Origin: Dama dama | Lineage: Eukaryota; Chordata; Mammalia; Artiodactyla; Cervidae | Direction of reading: 5' to 3' | DNA length: 64,000 nt | Assembly (NCBI RefSeq): GCF_033118175.1 | Contig: NC_083693.1 | Coordinates: 29,149,981 to 29,213,980, forward strand | Shown here: piece by piece, positions 52,801 through 63,869 of the stretch | How positions within the stretch are numbered: the stretch's first letter is position 1 | Layout of the letters: every line of letters starts with the position of its first letter | Made by a program: the position numbers and the translations under genes | Notes under the pieces: generated by a model | The model's input: only the letters and a program-made list of their open reading frames with translations | What the model was told of the DNA's origin: nothing | The model's database searches: none

Positions 52801-55800
52801 GTTTTTTGGAAGAGTTGCTGTTAATTCTTTAAATGTTTGGTGAATTCACCAGTAAAGCCATTTGGTTCTGGACTTTTCTTTGTAGAAGAGGTTTTATTGC
52901 CAATTCAGTCTCTATTTATAAGTCTGTTCTGGTTTTCTGTTATCTTTTTTAGTCAGTTTTGATACTTTGTGTCTTTATAGCAATTTATTAATTTCATATG
53001 TTGTTTATTGTATTACTTTTTTTTTTTATATATCTACAAGATTGGTAGTAATGCCACTTTCATTCCTGATTTAGTAATTTGATTCTTCTCCCTTTTTTTT
53101 CTTGGTCAGTCTGAAGATTTTTCAATTTTGTTTATCTTTTCAAAAAGATTTGGTCTCCTTGATTTTTATTCTTCTATTCTCTCTCTCATTTTTGTCTGAT
53201 TTTATTTTTATATTCTTTTCACTTGGTTTGAGTTTCATCTCTTTATAATTCCTTACGGTAGAAGCTTGGGTTATTGATTTGAGATCTTTTTTAATATAGG
53301 TATTTACAGCTATAAGTTTCATTATAAGTTCTACTTTAGCTGTATCCAATAACTTTTGGAGTGTTTTTTTTTTTTTTCCCCATTCATCTCAAGATATTTT
53401 TCTCTATTTTCCTGCTGACTTCACTCAGTGATGATGTTTTGAAGAAAAGTATGTTACTTAATTTGGGTTACTGGATCCCAGAAAAGCTTTTAGAAATATT
53501 AGAAGGTGTTCCTTCTGCACTGTAAAATTACTTTAAAAATTAATGGCATGGATGGAAGTGTGCAGAAAAGGTGGTATTTCAGTTTTCTGTCTAAATTAAA
53601 AGACTTTTTCAAAGCTCCTAAATATTGCTGTTCTAAGTACCGTAGTAATAAGTATTTCGATAATTCTGTTTCTATATTCAACTGCAAAGCTGTTTGTTAT
53701 TCCTGTTTGCCTTTCAACCTTGTAAAACTTCTTCGTTTTTTTCTTTGTTTCTGTACTACCTGTTTAAAACAATAAGGTTTACCCTGTTCTGAGGAAGCTG
53801 GAGCTCTTAAGAGACTTAAGATATACAGTTGTTGTATCCAGTTGTTGGAATCAGGGGATTTACAGAAAGAAGTAGCATCTGAAATCATAGGACTACTAAT
53901 GCTGGAGGTGAGATGGAAAACAAAAACTTCTTTGGTTTTAGTTGGATTTGGAGCGGGGTTTGTAAGTTGTTGAGGGAGGGAAAACAAACCCACCATAGTT
54001 CTTACTTATAAGTAAGAACTACCATTCTAAAACAAAATAGCCGATGAATGAGCCATAAACCACCTAGATGTTTATGTTTGGTTTCCGGTATCATGGACGT
54101 GTGTCTCTTTCAAGAACTGGAATATTTAAGAACATCAGAGAACTGATAGAAGATCCTGACCTTTTGAAATCCTTTACCAGAGCAGAATGATTCCCTGAAT
54201 CACTTTTAGAACAAGTTTTGGGCTTCAATGCCAGTTCTGTCAACTCAGCAAAAGACAGTTTCTTAGAAAGAGGTACCAAACATCTAGATATCTGCTTAAT
54301 GTTTTTTAATCCCATGAACTTTTAGGTTCACCGTTTTCCAGGACAGTTATTGGTTGAATTAGCCAATGAGTTTGTTGGTGCTATCAATGAAGGCAAGCTA
54401 ACAAATGGAAAATCTTTGGAGCTGTTACCCATCATTCTCACTGCCCTTGGTACCAAAAAGGAAAATCTGACTTATGGAAAAGGTAGTTTTTCTTCCAGTC
54501 TTAGTAGCTTTTTCTCTCTTCACTTAATTGGATTTATTCGTCAGTGTATTTTGCATTTCTAGGTGAACTAAGTGGGGAAGACTGTAAGAAGCAGTTGATT
54601 AACACCCTCTGTTCTGGCAGGTAAGTCCTTAATAATATGAAGAACTTTTCTCAGGACTACAAGTCACCAAAAAAAGGAATACCATTATTTTGGGAATTTA
54701 TATCACTGAAGTTTTAGTCCATTTTTTTGTTTATGATTTACTACTATAAAACCATTTAGTCCATGATCAGTTTTTGAGAGAGGTTATTTGCTGTATTCTT
54801 TGTTCTAACATTATACATACAGTCTCTACTTACTTAACTGTTCATCTTAACACAGCAATTTAGCCCTATAGTATTATTTGGAGTCCCAGGGTCTTCAAGG
54901 CTAGAAAATCATCTTGCCACTATCTTTTATTTTTTTTGGGGGGGGATGGGTGATATATAAGTGATATTTTTATCTTTAAACCTGATATTTGTATCTTTAA
55001 ATCTGAAATACTAGTGTCTACACTAAGGAAAAACTGCATTGTATAAGAAAGTCTTCATACATGAACATTTCAACACAGAAATTTGTGACTAACTTAAGGA
55101 TACAATAATAGAGATATGTAAGTTGTGGTATGTAAGCTATGAAAGAGCCACTCCATGTAATTTATACCCATTAAAAATGAAATATATAAAGACATATAGC
55201 AAAGATGAAAGATCTTTGTGTGTATGTGTATATAGTAAGAGATCCTTAATATGTATCTTTATATGTATATATATCTATATATAGTCTGAAATGAATAGAA
55301 TACTAACTTATATAATACTGTGATTATACTTCAGTATATTGAAAGGAACTAGATTATCTAAACCAGAGATAACTGCTTTCATGGTTCATAAGGTCTCTTA
55401 CAGAAATGATTTTAAGCATGTATCAGCTCATGTATGTTTATCCATTTATTAGTTCTTAATTACACAAAAGTTTATTCATTCCACATTGTAATATACCTTG
55501 CATTTTTCATTTAACACATATGTTCATGTCAGCATATACTACCTTACATCATTCTTTTTAATAGTTCCATAGTATTCTAATATTTGGCTAATCTCTAATT
55601 GTTAGATTGTTTAGTTTTTGCCAATAAATAATATTGGCTATTTGGTTTTTTGCTATTATAAAAGATGTTGCTGTTAACACTCTTTTATGTCTGGGTGACC
55701 TTTTATAAGCATGTACATGGGATATATTCCTAATAGCAAGCTGGGTGGCTCTTTGGTTATGTGCATGTTTAAAGTCGATAAGTAGTATTGCCAACTTGTC

Positions 55801-58800
55801 TTCCCAGAAGGATCATATCAGTGTATGTTCCCCGAAATAGTATGTGAAGTGTTTGTTTACCAAAATCTCACTAGCGTTGAATGTCATCAAGCCAGTCTGG
55901 TAGGTTAAAAGTGGTTATTTCATTGTTTTAAATGTCATTTCTTTGATCTTGTTTCCCAGTGGCAGCAAATCAAACTTGAAAGGGCCCTGATTCTTTTCTT
56001 CCTTGCTAATTTTACAAAGTAACATGTAAATAAGTTAAAAGAACACAAACTTTTCTTTTTCATTTTTAATCAGATGGGATCATCAGTATGTAATCCAACT
56101 CACCTCTATGTTCAAGTAAGTATCATCATTCCCTTTTCTTTTTAATCCTGCTGTGAGAACTTACCTGCTAGAAGTTGAAATGTAGTAAGCTCAAAAACCA
56201 CTGCTCCTCAGTAAGAGTATTGGTACCTCTGTTTTGTTACAAGATTTCCCCCCACCCTTTTTTGCTTTAACTTCTTATTTAAAGTATAACTTTATAATGT
56301 TTTTTTCCAAGATAATTTTGCTGAGGTAAGGTTATTGGTTTCCTTTAAGGTTCTCTATTAGAGAAAAATCAAAAGAGGCAATTAACAATATTCTGATATC
56401 TCCCAAATTAGTCTCTAACTTTAGAATCTTTGTTCCACAGGGCTGTCCCTCTGACTGCAGAAGAGGTGGAATTTGTGGTGGAAAAAGTGTTGAAAGTGTT
56501 CTCCAAATTGAATCTTCAAGAAATACCACCCTTGGTCTATCAGCTTCTGGTTCTCTCCTCAAAGGTATAAATAAAATATTTTTTTAAACTCTGGTGTAAT
56601 GACCAATTAGTACCATTCAGCTTATTCACACTCTTTATTTTATGTACTAGGACATAGAAGCTTTCATTTCACATATGATGATTTGGTCTACTAAAAATGT
56701 CATGGTCCTCAGCCAAAGTGAATGTGTACTATCTCTGGTCTCATGTGTGTGGTAGGAAGAGGGATGAAGAGCTCTGAAAGGGTGGATTATAGGCCCCTTA
56801 GAGTCTGATATTAAGATGTATTTCAAACTCAGTTTCAAAAAGTGTTTTTATGAAAGTGTTCTATAAATTCTTAGTGTGAGTCTAGCTTATAATTTATTTA
56901 AATTCATACTTGAAAATTCTTTAAGCTGAAAAGTACTTTAACTTGCCCTTATTTATTTTGTTTTATTCTTTTTCAGGGAAGCCGGAAGAGGGTCTTGGCA
57001 GGAATCATAGCTTTCTTCAACAAGCTAGATCAGCAACACAGTGAGGAACAAAGTGGTGATGAGTGAGTCAAAGAGTATAGAAATAAAATCATTTTTCCAA
57101 ATTCATCATCTCATTGTCTAAGTCTTCAGTCCCTACCTTCCCCTCAGTATAGAATTTCCCTAGTTCCCTTAGCTGCTCAGTAATAAAATTAAAAAATAGT
57201 GTAGTCTCCTCAACTCTTTTATTTTAATCTTTCCTGGAAAACAGCAATAATGACTCTGTAGTTACAAACTTCAAAGGCATTTATTAAGTGTTTATTTTGT
57301 GTCAGAAGCTATTGGACCTGGGCCAGTGATGAACCAGTCAAAGTTCAGAAATTTTAATGAGAAGAGAAAAGAAAAGAAATGACAAGAAAAGTGTTAAGAG
57401 TGGAAAGTGCTATGCATATGTTTCAAGTGGATGACGTGCCAGTGACAGTGTAGCTACGTTGGGTTGAGTGGTCAGGGAAACCGCTGAGAAGGTGCTGTGT
57501 TAACTGAAGCCTGAAGGATAAGAGCCATAATATGTGGATCAAGGAAAAGAACATTCTTAGTGGAACAGTTAGTCCAAAGGCAGGACACAGCACGGTATGT
57601 CTGGAAAAGAGTTTTTGAAGCAAATATTTGTAGAATGCTTGCTATGCGCCAAGTACTGTTGTTAGCACTTTAAACTTCACAGCAACTCCATTTTGTCTCT
57701 ATTTTATGCTTGGAGAAACCAAGGCACAGAGAAATTAAGGGATTTCCTGGGGTTATATAGCCATAAATTGCTGGATTTGCAATTTGAATGCAAGCAATTT
57801 GTCTGCAGAATTTGTGCTTTTAATCCTATCTCAGTCTGCTAACCTAGAATAACTGTTGTTTTACTTGAGCAGTTGATGAGAAGTTGTTCTTGTGTACTGA
57901 GTTAGGAAAGACTGACAGAATAGCAGGTTTAGAGGAGAATAAGCTCAGTTTTTACCATGTAAGTTTGAGATATGTATTAGTATCTGATGTGAAGGTGCTG
58001 AGCAGGCAGTCTGGAGTTTCAGGGAGAGGTTGGGACCAGAGATACAGATTGGAAGGGACTGAAGCCTGCAGGCTCTTTAGGGTCACCTGGGCAAGTTGTG
58101 GAAAGAGAAAAGGAACCCAAGATTGAACTCTCAGAGGCATTCCACCACTTGAAGGATGAGCCAGCACAAATAATTTGAGGCCAGTGACAGTGCCCCAGGA
58201 GCTAAGAGAACATGTTTCCAGAAAGAAAGGGGTCAACTGTGTCAGATCTACTGAGGCTTTAATTAAGATGAGACTTGATTATTGATTTTGACAATGTAGA
58301 GGTCGTTTGTAGCCTTTGTAAGGATAATCAAATAGCATTGAAAGGGAGGTTAGGGAGGGCACAGAAGCCTAATTGAATTGGATTTAACTAGGGAGAGGTA
58401 AACAAGTGGAAATAATGACCATAGACAGTTCATTCAAGAAGTTTTATGAAAAGGAGCAGAGAATAAGACAGTAGATTTTGTACTTTCTGCCTGCCTCCAA
58501 TGATCCTGTTAGTTCATCCTGAGTTTTTCTATTCGTTCATGTGAGCAAATGCACCGTTGTCTCTTGGTCAAGCTATAGCTCAAACCTTTCTGTTGAATCT
58601 TTTAGGTACTTGGATCTCGTTACTGTACCACTGGATGAACTTCGTCACGTGGAAGGCACCATTATTCTACACATTGTGTTTGCCATCAAGTTGGATTTTG
58701 AGCTAGGCAGAGAACTACTGAGACACTTAAAGGTAGTAACCAGACTCTTAAGGTGATCCAGGATCTCTTCATGAAATAAGGATGTTTGAACTCAAGCTTC

Positions 58801-61800
58801 TTTTTATGCTGTTTAATGACAGGAAACCAATACATAGAAATACTATAGAATGACCCTGGGTCTAGAGGGTCTCTTTTTTAACTTTGAAAGTGGAAGATAT
58901 ATGATACCACTATATTCTTAAGCAAGTCTCATTTTAAAACCACATCTTAAGTGTTCTAGTGTTTTTTATTTGTTTTTTTAAAGATGAAGACTGTTCTGTA
59001 GGAAACTCAAAATTTAGCCTTAGCTCCATTATTATATGAACTTCACTCTTGACCTGTTTCCTTATTTGCGAATTGGGGAAATTGTCTCTTAGTAAGTCAT
59101 GGAGTTCTCATAGTAAATCATGGAGTTTTGTGAAGCTAAGTCATTTTAAAATATTTGTAAAGTAGTAAGATAAAAACTAGAAATGTTTTGAACTCTAAGT
59201 ATTTTACTACATTTACCTTATCTCACCTCTCTCAAGTATATTTTTTCTGAACTATTTAAAAGAAGAAATGTTGACACTTCAGTGCCTGAATATGTCCACA
59301 TGTGTCTCGTAAGAATAAGGATTAATACCTTTTTATTGAATTTTTTAAGAATCCTGCCCAGTTTTCTTGTGTCTCACATTGTCAGATTTGTCTTATTGTC
59401 TCCCCGTAATTAGATTCAAGTTAAACATTTTTGGTGAGAATATGTCACAAGTGCTGTTGTATTTTTTCTCTTGTTGGAGTCAGTGAACTTTCTCTGAAGG
59501 ACCAGATAAACTATTTCAGGCTTTGCAGATGATATGGTCTCTGTCACTGCTAAACTACTCTTGTAGCAAGAAGACAGCTGGAGACAACACAGGAGTGAAT
59601 GAGTGTGGCTGTGGGCCAGTGAAACTATATGGGCACTGAGTTTTAATTTTATTTAATTTTCATGTGTTATGGAATACTATTACTCCCTTGACTTTTTTCC
59701 CCTCAACAATTAAAAATGTGAAAAGCAGTCTTAGCTTATGGGCTGTATAAAAATAGGTGGTGAGCTAGATTTGTCCCAGAGGCTTTATTTTGCTATCACT
59801 GTTCTATTGCATCACATCAAAAGGCTTATAGTACCAGGCAATCTTAGCCAAATCATTTGATTAAGACAAGGACCAGCAGTTTTCTTCACTTGCAAAGATA
59901 TGTTTCCCTTTGTAATTAGAAAGTAATCCTTGGGGTCATAATTTGAGACATGTGAAAATCCTTTCCTCAGCAACCTTTAACACAGTGGATTTTGGTTTCC
60001 CATCTATTAATGATTCTTGTCCTAAATCAGTAGTTATACTGGGAGTTGCAAAATAGTAGAATTAAAATCAGAAGTTTTTATTGGTCATTCCTTCTAGTTG
60101 GTTTTCTGTGAAAAGAGCCCCACACCTCCATTTTTTTGAATATTGTTATGCAACCATGAACCTTTTAAAATTCCATGTACTCATAAACAGTACCCAAAAT
60201 GATCCATATTTGGATCCCTGAGGTTGGCTTATGTGTCCTTCTGACATGACCCCGTTAGTCTTTGAGCACTTCCATGGCATAAGCTATCCAAGATACACCT
60301 GTACTTTCCTTATCGCATCTGATTTCTCCAAGGAGCCTCAGGTCCCTTTTGTAGGAGAAGATATTTAAAGACAAATGTGAAAAGTAACCTTTAAAGCTCC
60401 TTTATCTTCTCTGTGTCTATTTACTTTTTTTTATTTAGGTTGCTAGTAACTGTTCTTTTCAAAGAACCAGCTTTGTATTTGTTTACTGTTTTATTTTTGT
60501 TTGTTGGTTTTCTGTTTTATTCATCTTTGATTTCTTTTTTTTCTTTTGTTGTCTACCATTTCTTTTAGGGCTCAAAAACCTATTTTTTAACTTTATTGAG
60601 TTACAATTTATGTAATGTAGAATATGCTCATTTTAAAGTATAATTCAGTGATTTTTCATAAGTTTACCCAGTTATGCAACAACCATCATCATAATTCAAT
60701 TTTGGAACATTTTCATCACCTTGTAAGATCCTTCATGCCTGTTTCTATAGATTTACCTTTCCCAGACATTTCATATAAATGAAATCATTTAATATATAAT
60801 ATTTTGTGTATAGCTTTTTCATTAAGCATAATTTTTCAAGGTTTTTATTCATGTTGTAGCATTTATCAGTATTTCATTCTTTTTTGTTGTTGAATAGTCT
60901 TCCACTATGTGTGTGTATGTGTGTCCATTGATTAGATGTCCACCAGTTGATGACATTCCAGTTGTTTTTACTTTTTGGCTAATATGAATAATGCTGCTGT
61001 GAACATCCAAATGCACGTCTTTGTGTCAGGATATATGTTTTCATTTCTCTTGATAGATACCTACCAGTAGAATTTCTGGGTTTTGTAATACATTTATGTT
61101 TATATTTTAAACAAACTACCAAACTGTCCTCCAAAGTGGCTACAACATTTTACACAGCCACCAGCACTGTATGAGGACTCCTTTTTTTTCCACATCGTGG
61201 CCAACATTTGTTGCTGTCTTTTTTTTATACCTAGTCTAATAGCTATAACATGGCTTATTGGCTGTTCTGATATCTTTGGTATTGCAGAGTCAGACATGAC
61301 CTAGCAGCTGAACAGCAACATATATCTTTGATGAACAACAACGATATCTTTGATGAAATGTCTATTCAAATCTTTTACCCATCTTTTGATTGCATGTCTA
61401 TTCAAATCTTTTACCCATCTTTTGATTGCATGACTTACATAGTTTTAAGATTTCTTTGCATATTATGGGTACAAGTCCTTTATCGTGTATGTAATTAGCA
61501 AATATTTTTTTTCAGTCTGTGGCTTGTTTCTTAATGGTGTTTCCTTTGAAGCACCAGAGTTTTGATTTTTAATGAGGCCCAGTTTATCAGTTTTTTACTT
61601 AACATAAATTATATTTTTGGCATTGTATCTGAGAAATCTTTAATCCAAAGTCTTGAAGATTTTCTGCTGTGTTTTCTTTTAAAAGTTTTTATAGGCTTTT
61701 TTTGGGGGGGTCATACTGTGTTATGTGGGATCTGAGTTCCCCAACCAGGAATTGAACCTGCACTCCCTGAGTTGGAAACACAGAGTTAACTGCTGGACTG

Positions 61801-62803
61801 CCAGGGAAGTCCCAAAAGTTTTATAGTTTTAGCTCTTAGGTTTAGGTTTCTGATCCACTTAAGGACCTGTTTTTAAGTAGGATATGTTATATTTTTCAGA
61901 TGTAAGTTATGACTTCTTTTCGGTTTATCTGTTCTAGGCAGCGCAGCAAGGAGATTTCAGCAGTATTATATGTCCTTTCAGCATCGCCCTCTTGCTCTCT
62001 GTAACAAGAGTACAAAGATTTGAGGAACAGGTATTTATGAGTGACTTTTGGTTTCCTTCTGTAGTTGATAAGGAGTATAAGAGCCTGTTTATCCTTTCCT
62101 AAACAATTTCACTCCCATCCTACCAGCAGCAAATTACCCTGTAAGAATGTAGGCCCACATTCTTCTCTGGGAGCTGCTTGAAGACTTCTTCAGATACTTG
62201 ATTTATACTTCTGTTTCCGACTGTGTGGCAAGCCAGGGGCTGAGATGGGAATAGCAGTGGGAATATCACACAGTCCAGGTAGCAAGAATGGCAAGTTTAG
62301 CTGGCTATTCATAGCAGTCATATTATATTGTAGCTTTCTAAGAAATAGTCCTTGACCAAGTTGAAATTAATGGGAATAGGTTATTTGCAAGAATGAAACT
62401 ACAAAATCCTTTACCCTTTTTTCTCATATGTGTTTCCCTGGGTGTGGGTAATATTTATTTTTAGCCATTTTTCTCTCAAGACAGGCATGTCTTCAGCTCC
62501 TTTAAGTTTTCACTGAAAGTCATAATTTTTGCATCATGCTCATCTGTTGAAACAGTTGTAGGGATATGAGTGTGAGGCAGCAAGTAGGAACAGTTACAGG
62601 GTTAAGATTCTCTGGTATGGGCTATACATTTTTTGCTTCATTTTCCTATTTCTTTCATTATGATAGGTGTTTGACTTTTTAAAGTCTTCAGTTATAAAAA
62701 GCTTTAAGGATGTTCAGCTTCTCGAAGGTGCAAAATATATGCAGAGTCTATTTCCTCATGGATGTTGTATTTCAACCATGATCTTGGAAGTGGTAAATAA
62801 TAG
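43768..62803 (+). CDS. FANCI: FANCI, Fanconi anemia group I protein, N-terminal part (11 coding exons)
   Basis: Coding segments 43768-43851, 49182-49254, 53777-53907, 54326-54482, 54563-54620, 56074-56115, 56441-56564, 56977-57062, 58606-58732, 61938-62030 and 62667-62803 join in phase into ~371 residues; the remaining ~960 lie right of the window. FANCI pairs with FANCD2 to form the ID2 complex, which is monoubiquitinated and clamps DNA at interstrand crosslinks. The residues here form the N-terminal helical solenoid (MDQKILSLAAEKTADGLQEF; GKTAGALLKAIFKG; LLVELANEFVGAI; PLVYQLLVLSSKGSRKRVLA; HVEGTIILHIVFAIKLDFEL). The ubiquitinated Lys and S/TQ cluster are outside the window. No lesion is seen. 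A large FANCI deletion elsewhere in the gene causes brachyspina in Holstein cattle; those exons are not in this window. Confidence 0.95.
44590..45100. mobile_element. Probable old L1 3' fragment
   Basis: GACTTACAGAAAAGTTGTAAAAATAGTA followed by AATGTTAACATCTTACATAA is the order seen in ancient L1 3' segments. Orientation is not assigned. Confidence 0.45.
45562..45768 (+). mobile_element. Bov-tA SINE
   Basis: TTTTCTGGTGGCTCAGACGG, GAAGATCCCCTGGAGCTGGG, TGCAGTCCATGGGGTCGCAA. Confidence 0.88.
46150..46375 (+). mobile_element. hAT-Charlie-type MITE
   Basis: Left end CAGGGTTTCTCAGCCTTGGC, core GCATTGTAGGTTGTTTAATA and AAAATGTCTCCAGACTTTGC, and right end CCCTGGTTGGGAACC, which is partly inverted to the left end. 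Confidence 0.6.
46985..47325 (-). mobile_element. MaLR-type LTR (MST/MLT1-like)
   Basis: TTAGTCCATTCAGGCTGCTG, GGGTGACTTATAACAACAAT, GAATTTTGGGGGACATAAAC: an antisense MaLR LTR from end to end. Confidence 0.75.
47360..47815 (+). mobile_element. Probable Tigger-like DNA transposon fragment
   Basis: Ends AAGTTGGGGACCATCTGTAC, with GAATATCTCATGTAATTTAT inside; I associate these with non-autonomous pogo/Tigger elements. Family assignment is from memory and uncertain. Confidence 0.45.
47820..48235 (-). mobile_element. MaLR/ERVL-like LTR
   Basis: Antisense TATTGGATTAGGGCCTACCC, TGACCCTGTTTCCAAATAAA and TGAATTTTGGAGGGGAACAC correspond to the MaLR-like LTR at 32340-32826. Confidence 0.55.
49182..49254 (+). 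CDS. FANCI: FANCI coding exon (LTNLLQNQ...AIFK)
   Basis: Acceptor TTTTTTGTAG, 24 codons plus one base, donor GTAATG. Confidence 0.93.
50729..50766 (+). mobile_element. Tiny BovA/BovB 3'-end insertion with (AGC)n tail
   Basis: CGGACACGACTGAAGCGACT then TAGCAGCAGCAGCAGCA, splitting L1 sequence that otherwise continues across it. Confidence 0.7.
51425..51567 (-). mobile_element. CHR-type SINE inside L1
   Basis: GTCTTGGTTGCAGCATGTGG, GTTCCCTAACCGGGGATTGA, CTGGACCACCAGGGAAATC. Confidence 0.87.
53777..53907 (+). CDS. FANCI: FANCI coding exon (LPCSEEAG...LLMLE)
   Basis: Two bases completing Gly plus 43 codons. Donor GTGAGA. The acceptor ACAATAAG has a purine-rich last stretch, weaker than the other acceptors here. 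Confidence 0.9.
53996..54021. repeat. Perfect 26-bp palindrome
   Basis: Arm TAGTTCTTACTTA followed immediately by its exact reverse complement, no loop. In a FANCI intron 89 bp after an exon. Confidence 0.95.
54326..54482 (+). CDS. FANCI: FANCI coding exon (VHRFPGQLLV...LTYGK)
   Basis: Acceptor CTTTTAG, 52 codons plus one base, donor GTAGTT. Confidence 0.94.
54563..54620 (+). CDS. FANCI: FANCI coding exon (ELSGEDCKKQ...CSG)
   Basis: Acceptor ATTTCTAG only 80 bp after the previous exon. Phases 2 and 2; leaves AG of a split Arg. Donor GTAAGT. Confidence 0.93.
54621..56073 (+). other. FANCI intron
   Basis: AT-rich. ~55430-55930 resembles an antisense L1 3' segment (ATTTGGCTAATCTCTAATTG, GATGTTGCTGTTAACACTC). 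No gene is seen. Confidence 0.5.
56074..56115 (+). CDS. FANCI: FANCI micro-exon (WDHQYVIQLTSMF)
   Basis: 42 nt between acceptor TTTAATCAG and donor GTAAGT; too short to show as an ORF. Split codons on both sides close correctly (Arg before, Lys after). Confidence 0.92.
56441..56564 (+). CDS. FANCI: FANCI coding exon (AVPLTAEEVE...VLSSK)
   Basis: Acceptor GTTCCACAG, one base plus 41 codons, donor GTATAA. Confidence 0.94.
56977..57062 (+). CDS. FANCI: FANCI coding exon (GSRKRVLAGI...EQSGD)
   Basis: Acceptor TTTTTCAG, 28 codons plus GA of a split Glu, donor GTGAGT. Confidence 0.94.
57063..58605 (+). other. FANCI intron
   Basis: MIR-like sequence near 57610-57830 (AACCAAGGCACAGAGAAATT). The rest is unique-looking. 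Confidence 0.5.
58606..58732 (+). CDS. FANCI: FANCI coding exon (YLDLVTVPLD...LLRHLK)
   Basis: Acceptor ATCTTTTAG, one base plus 42 codons, donor GTAGTA. Confidence 0.94.
60570..61860 (-). mobile_element. L1 3' region with nested CHR SINE
   Basis: Antisense TTTATTGAGTTACAATTTAT, CAACAACCATCATCATAATT, CCAGTTGATGACATTCCAGT. A CHR SINE lies at 61690-61815 (GAGTTCCCCAACCAGGAATT; GACTGCCAGGGAAGTCCC), a BovA tail scrap at 61285-61320, and a 36-bp tandem duplication at 61358-61429. Confidence 0.78.
61358..61429 (+). repeat. Exact 36-bp tandem duplication
   Basis: Unit starts ATGTCTATTCAAATC and ends TTTTGATTGC; two copies abut with no difference. Confidence 0.95.
61938..62030 (+). CDS. FANCI: FANCI coding exon (AAQQGDFSSI...RFEEQ)
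   Basis: Acceptor GTTCTAG, 31 codons, phase 0 at both ends, donor GTATTT. Encodes CPFSIALLLSVTRVQRFEEQ. Confidence 0.92.
62667..62803 (+). CDS. FANCI: FANCI coding exon (VFDFLKSSVI...EVVNN)
   Basis: Acceptor ATGATAG, 45 codons plus AG of a split codon, donor GTAAGT. Last FANCI exon in the window. Confidence 0.93.
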
Positions 62804-63869
62804 GTAAGTTTATGAACCAAAAGATTTGTAAGCTCTTTAGTGTTAGAAAATGCAGTGTGGTACCATACTTATGGCCCATCAGAGAAAACTGTTGACTTTA
62901 CATATCAAGGTTTAAATCCCTTAAAATTGATCAAGCAGACTTCCCTGTATCAGAAGATTCTTAAATCCCAAGGCCTGATTTCTTGGCCACCTTGTTAGCA
63001 AGAACACGAAACTGAAGTAGTACCTTTGCTTCTTTCATGTTATTATTACTCTGTTGGTCTAAGTCTTCATTGGCTTTTTAGGTAAGTAAAAAACAGTTTT
63101 GTTCACTGTAACTGTTGGAGTTTGGGACTGATGGATGGAATTAAATTAGTAGTTTTAGACAACTGATTAGCAGTTTTAGGCAAATTTATCTTTAACCAAA
63201 TTAAAATAAAAAACTGGTTACCATCCTGGTTGTTATTTTCATGGTTAATGTTGTATTTCAGAATATACCTCAGCCATTATAAAAATCTTTACTGAGTAAT
63301 GCTTTTTTTGTGGTTTTGGTTTGCTGTATTTAGCTCTGTTGACAATTTTTGTGTTTACCTGCAGGTAGTTTGGAGGTGCAAAACATTAATGTACTAGGAA
63401 AAAAATCACCTATGAACCAATACAACTTCTAGGTTATACTTACTCCCCTGTGTACCAAATCACATATCAACTCTTTCACATTACAGATAAGACATTTCGT
63501 AGCAAAACAGATTGTAACTGCCTCTTCTCTCCAAAATGAGAACTTTAGTACATAGCACAATTTCTCCACTTCCTTCTTGTTCAACATTATTACTAACAAG
63601 CAATACTTACTTAGACTTCACTGTTTTACTGGTTTCTTTGTTTACGTTTATCTTTTGAATCTCATACTTTGGCCCATCTGATTTCTGCTTGGTGTTTGGT
63701 GTGCCCTTCCACTATAGGATTCATATATTTCCTCTTGAAATGTTTTTCTTCTTTTATTTTTTTTGAGTACTCTCTCCTTTTTCTGTTGGAATACCTTGAT
63801 CTATATACTATGTCTCAATTTTTCTTTCATACTTTCTGTATTTTTGTCTTTTTATGTCACGTTCTACAA
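62804..63869 (+). other. FANCI intron, left part
   Basis: AT-rich sequence with no exon or repeat I can name. Confidence 0.5.

Larger units (their letters stand above)
50150..53390 (-). mobile_element. L1 LINE, decayed, 3' UTR and ORF2 part
   Basis: Antisense L1 hallmarks: TTTTATTGAGATGTAATTGA, TCCATTCATGAATGGGTGGA, GATTTGCATTTCGCTGACGG, CTTCCTGGACTTGTTTATTA, TCAGTTTTTTATTAGTAAGT. ORF2 is broken in many places. A CHR SINE interrupts it at 51425-51567 and a ~36-bp BovA tail at 50729. Confidence 0.8.
49255..53776 (+). other. FANCI intron with large antisense L1
   Basis: About 49.3-50.1 kb is unique-looking AT-rich sequence. 50150-53390 is an antisense L1 with a CHR SINE inside. Confidence 0.65.
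58733..61937 (+). other. FANCI intron
   Basis: Holds an old DNA-transposon-like segment at ~59490-59790 (TCTGAAGGACCAGATAAACT, TTTGCAGATGATATGGTCTC) and an antisense L1 3' region (60570-61860). Confidence 0.55.
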
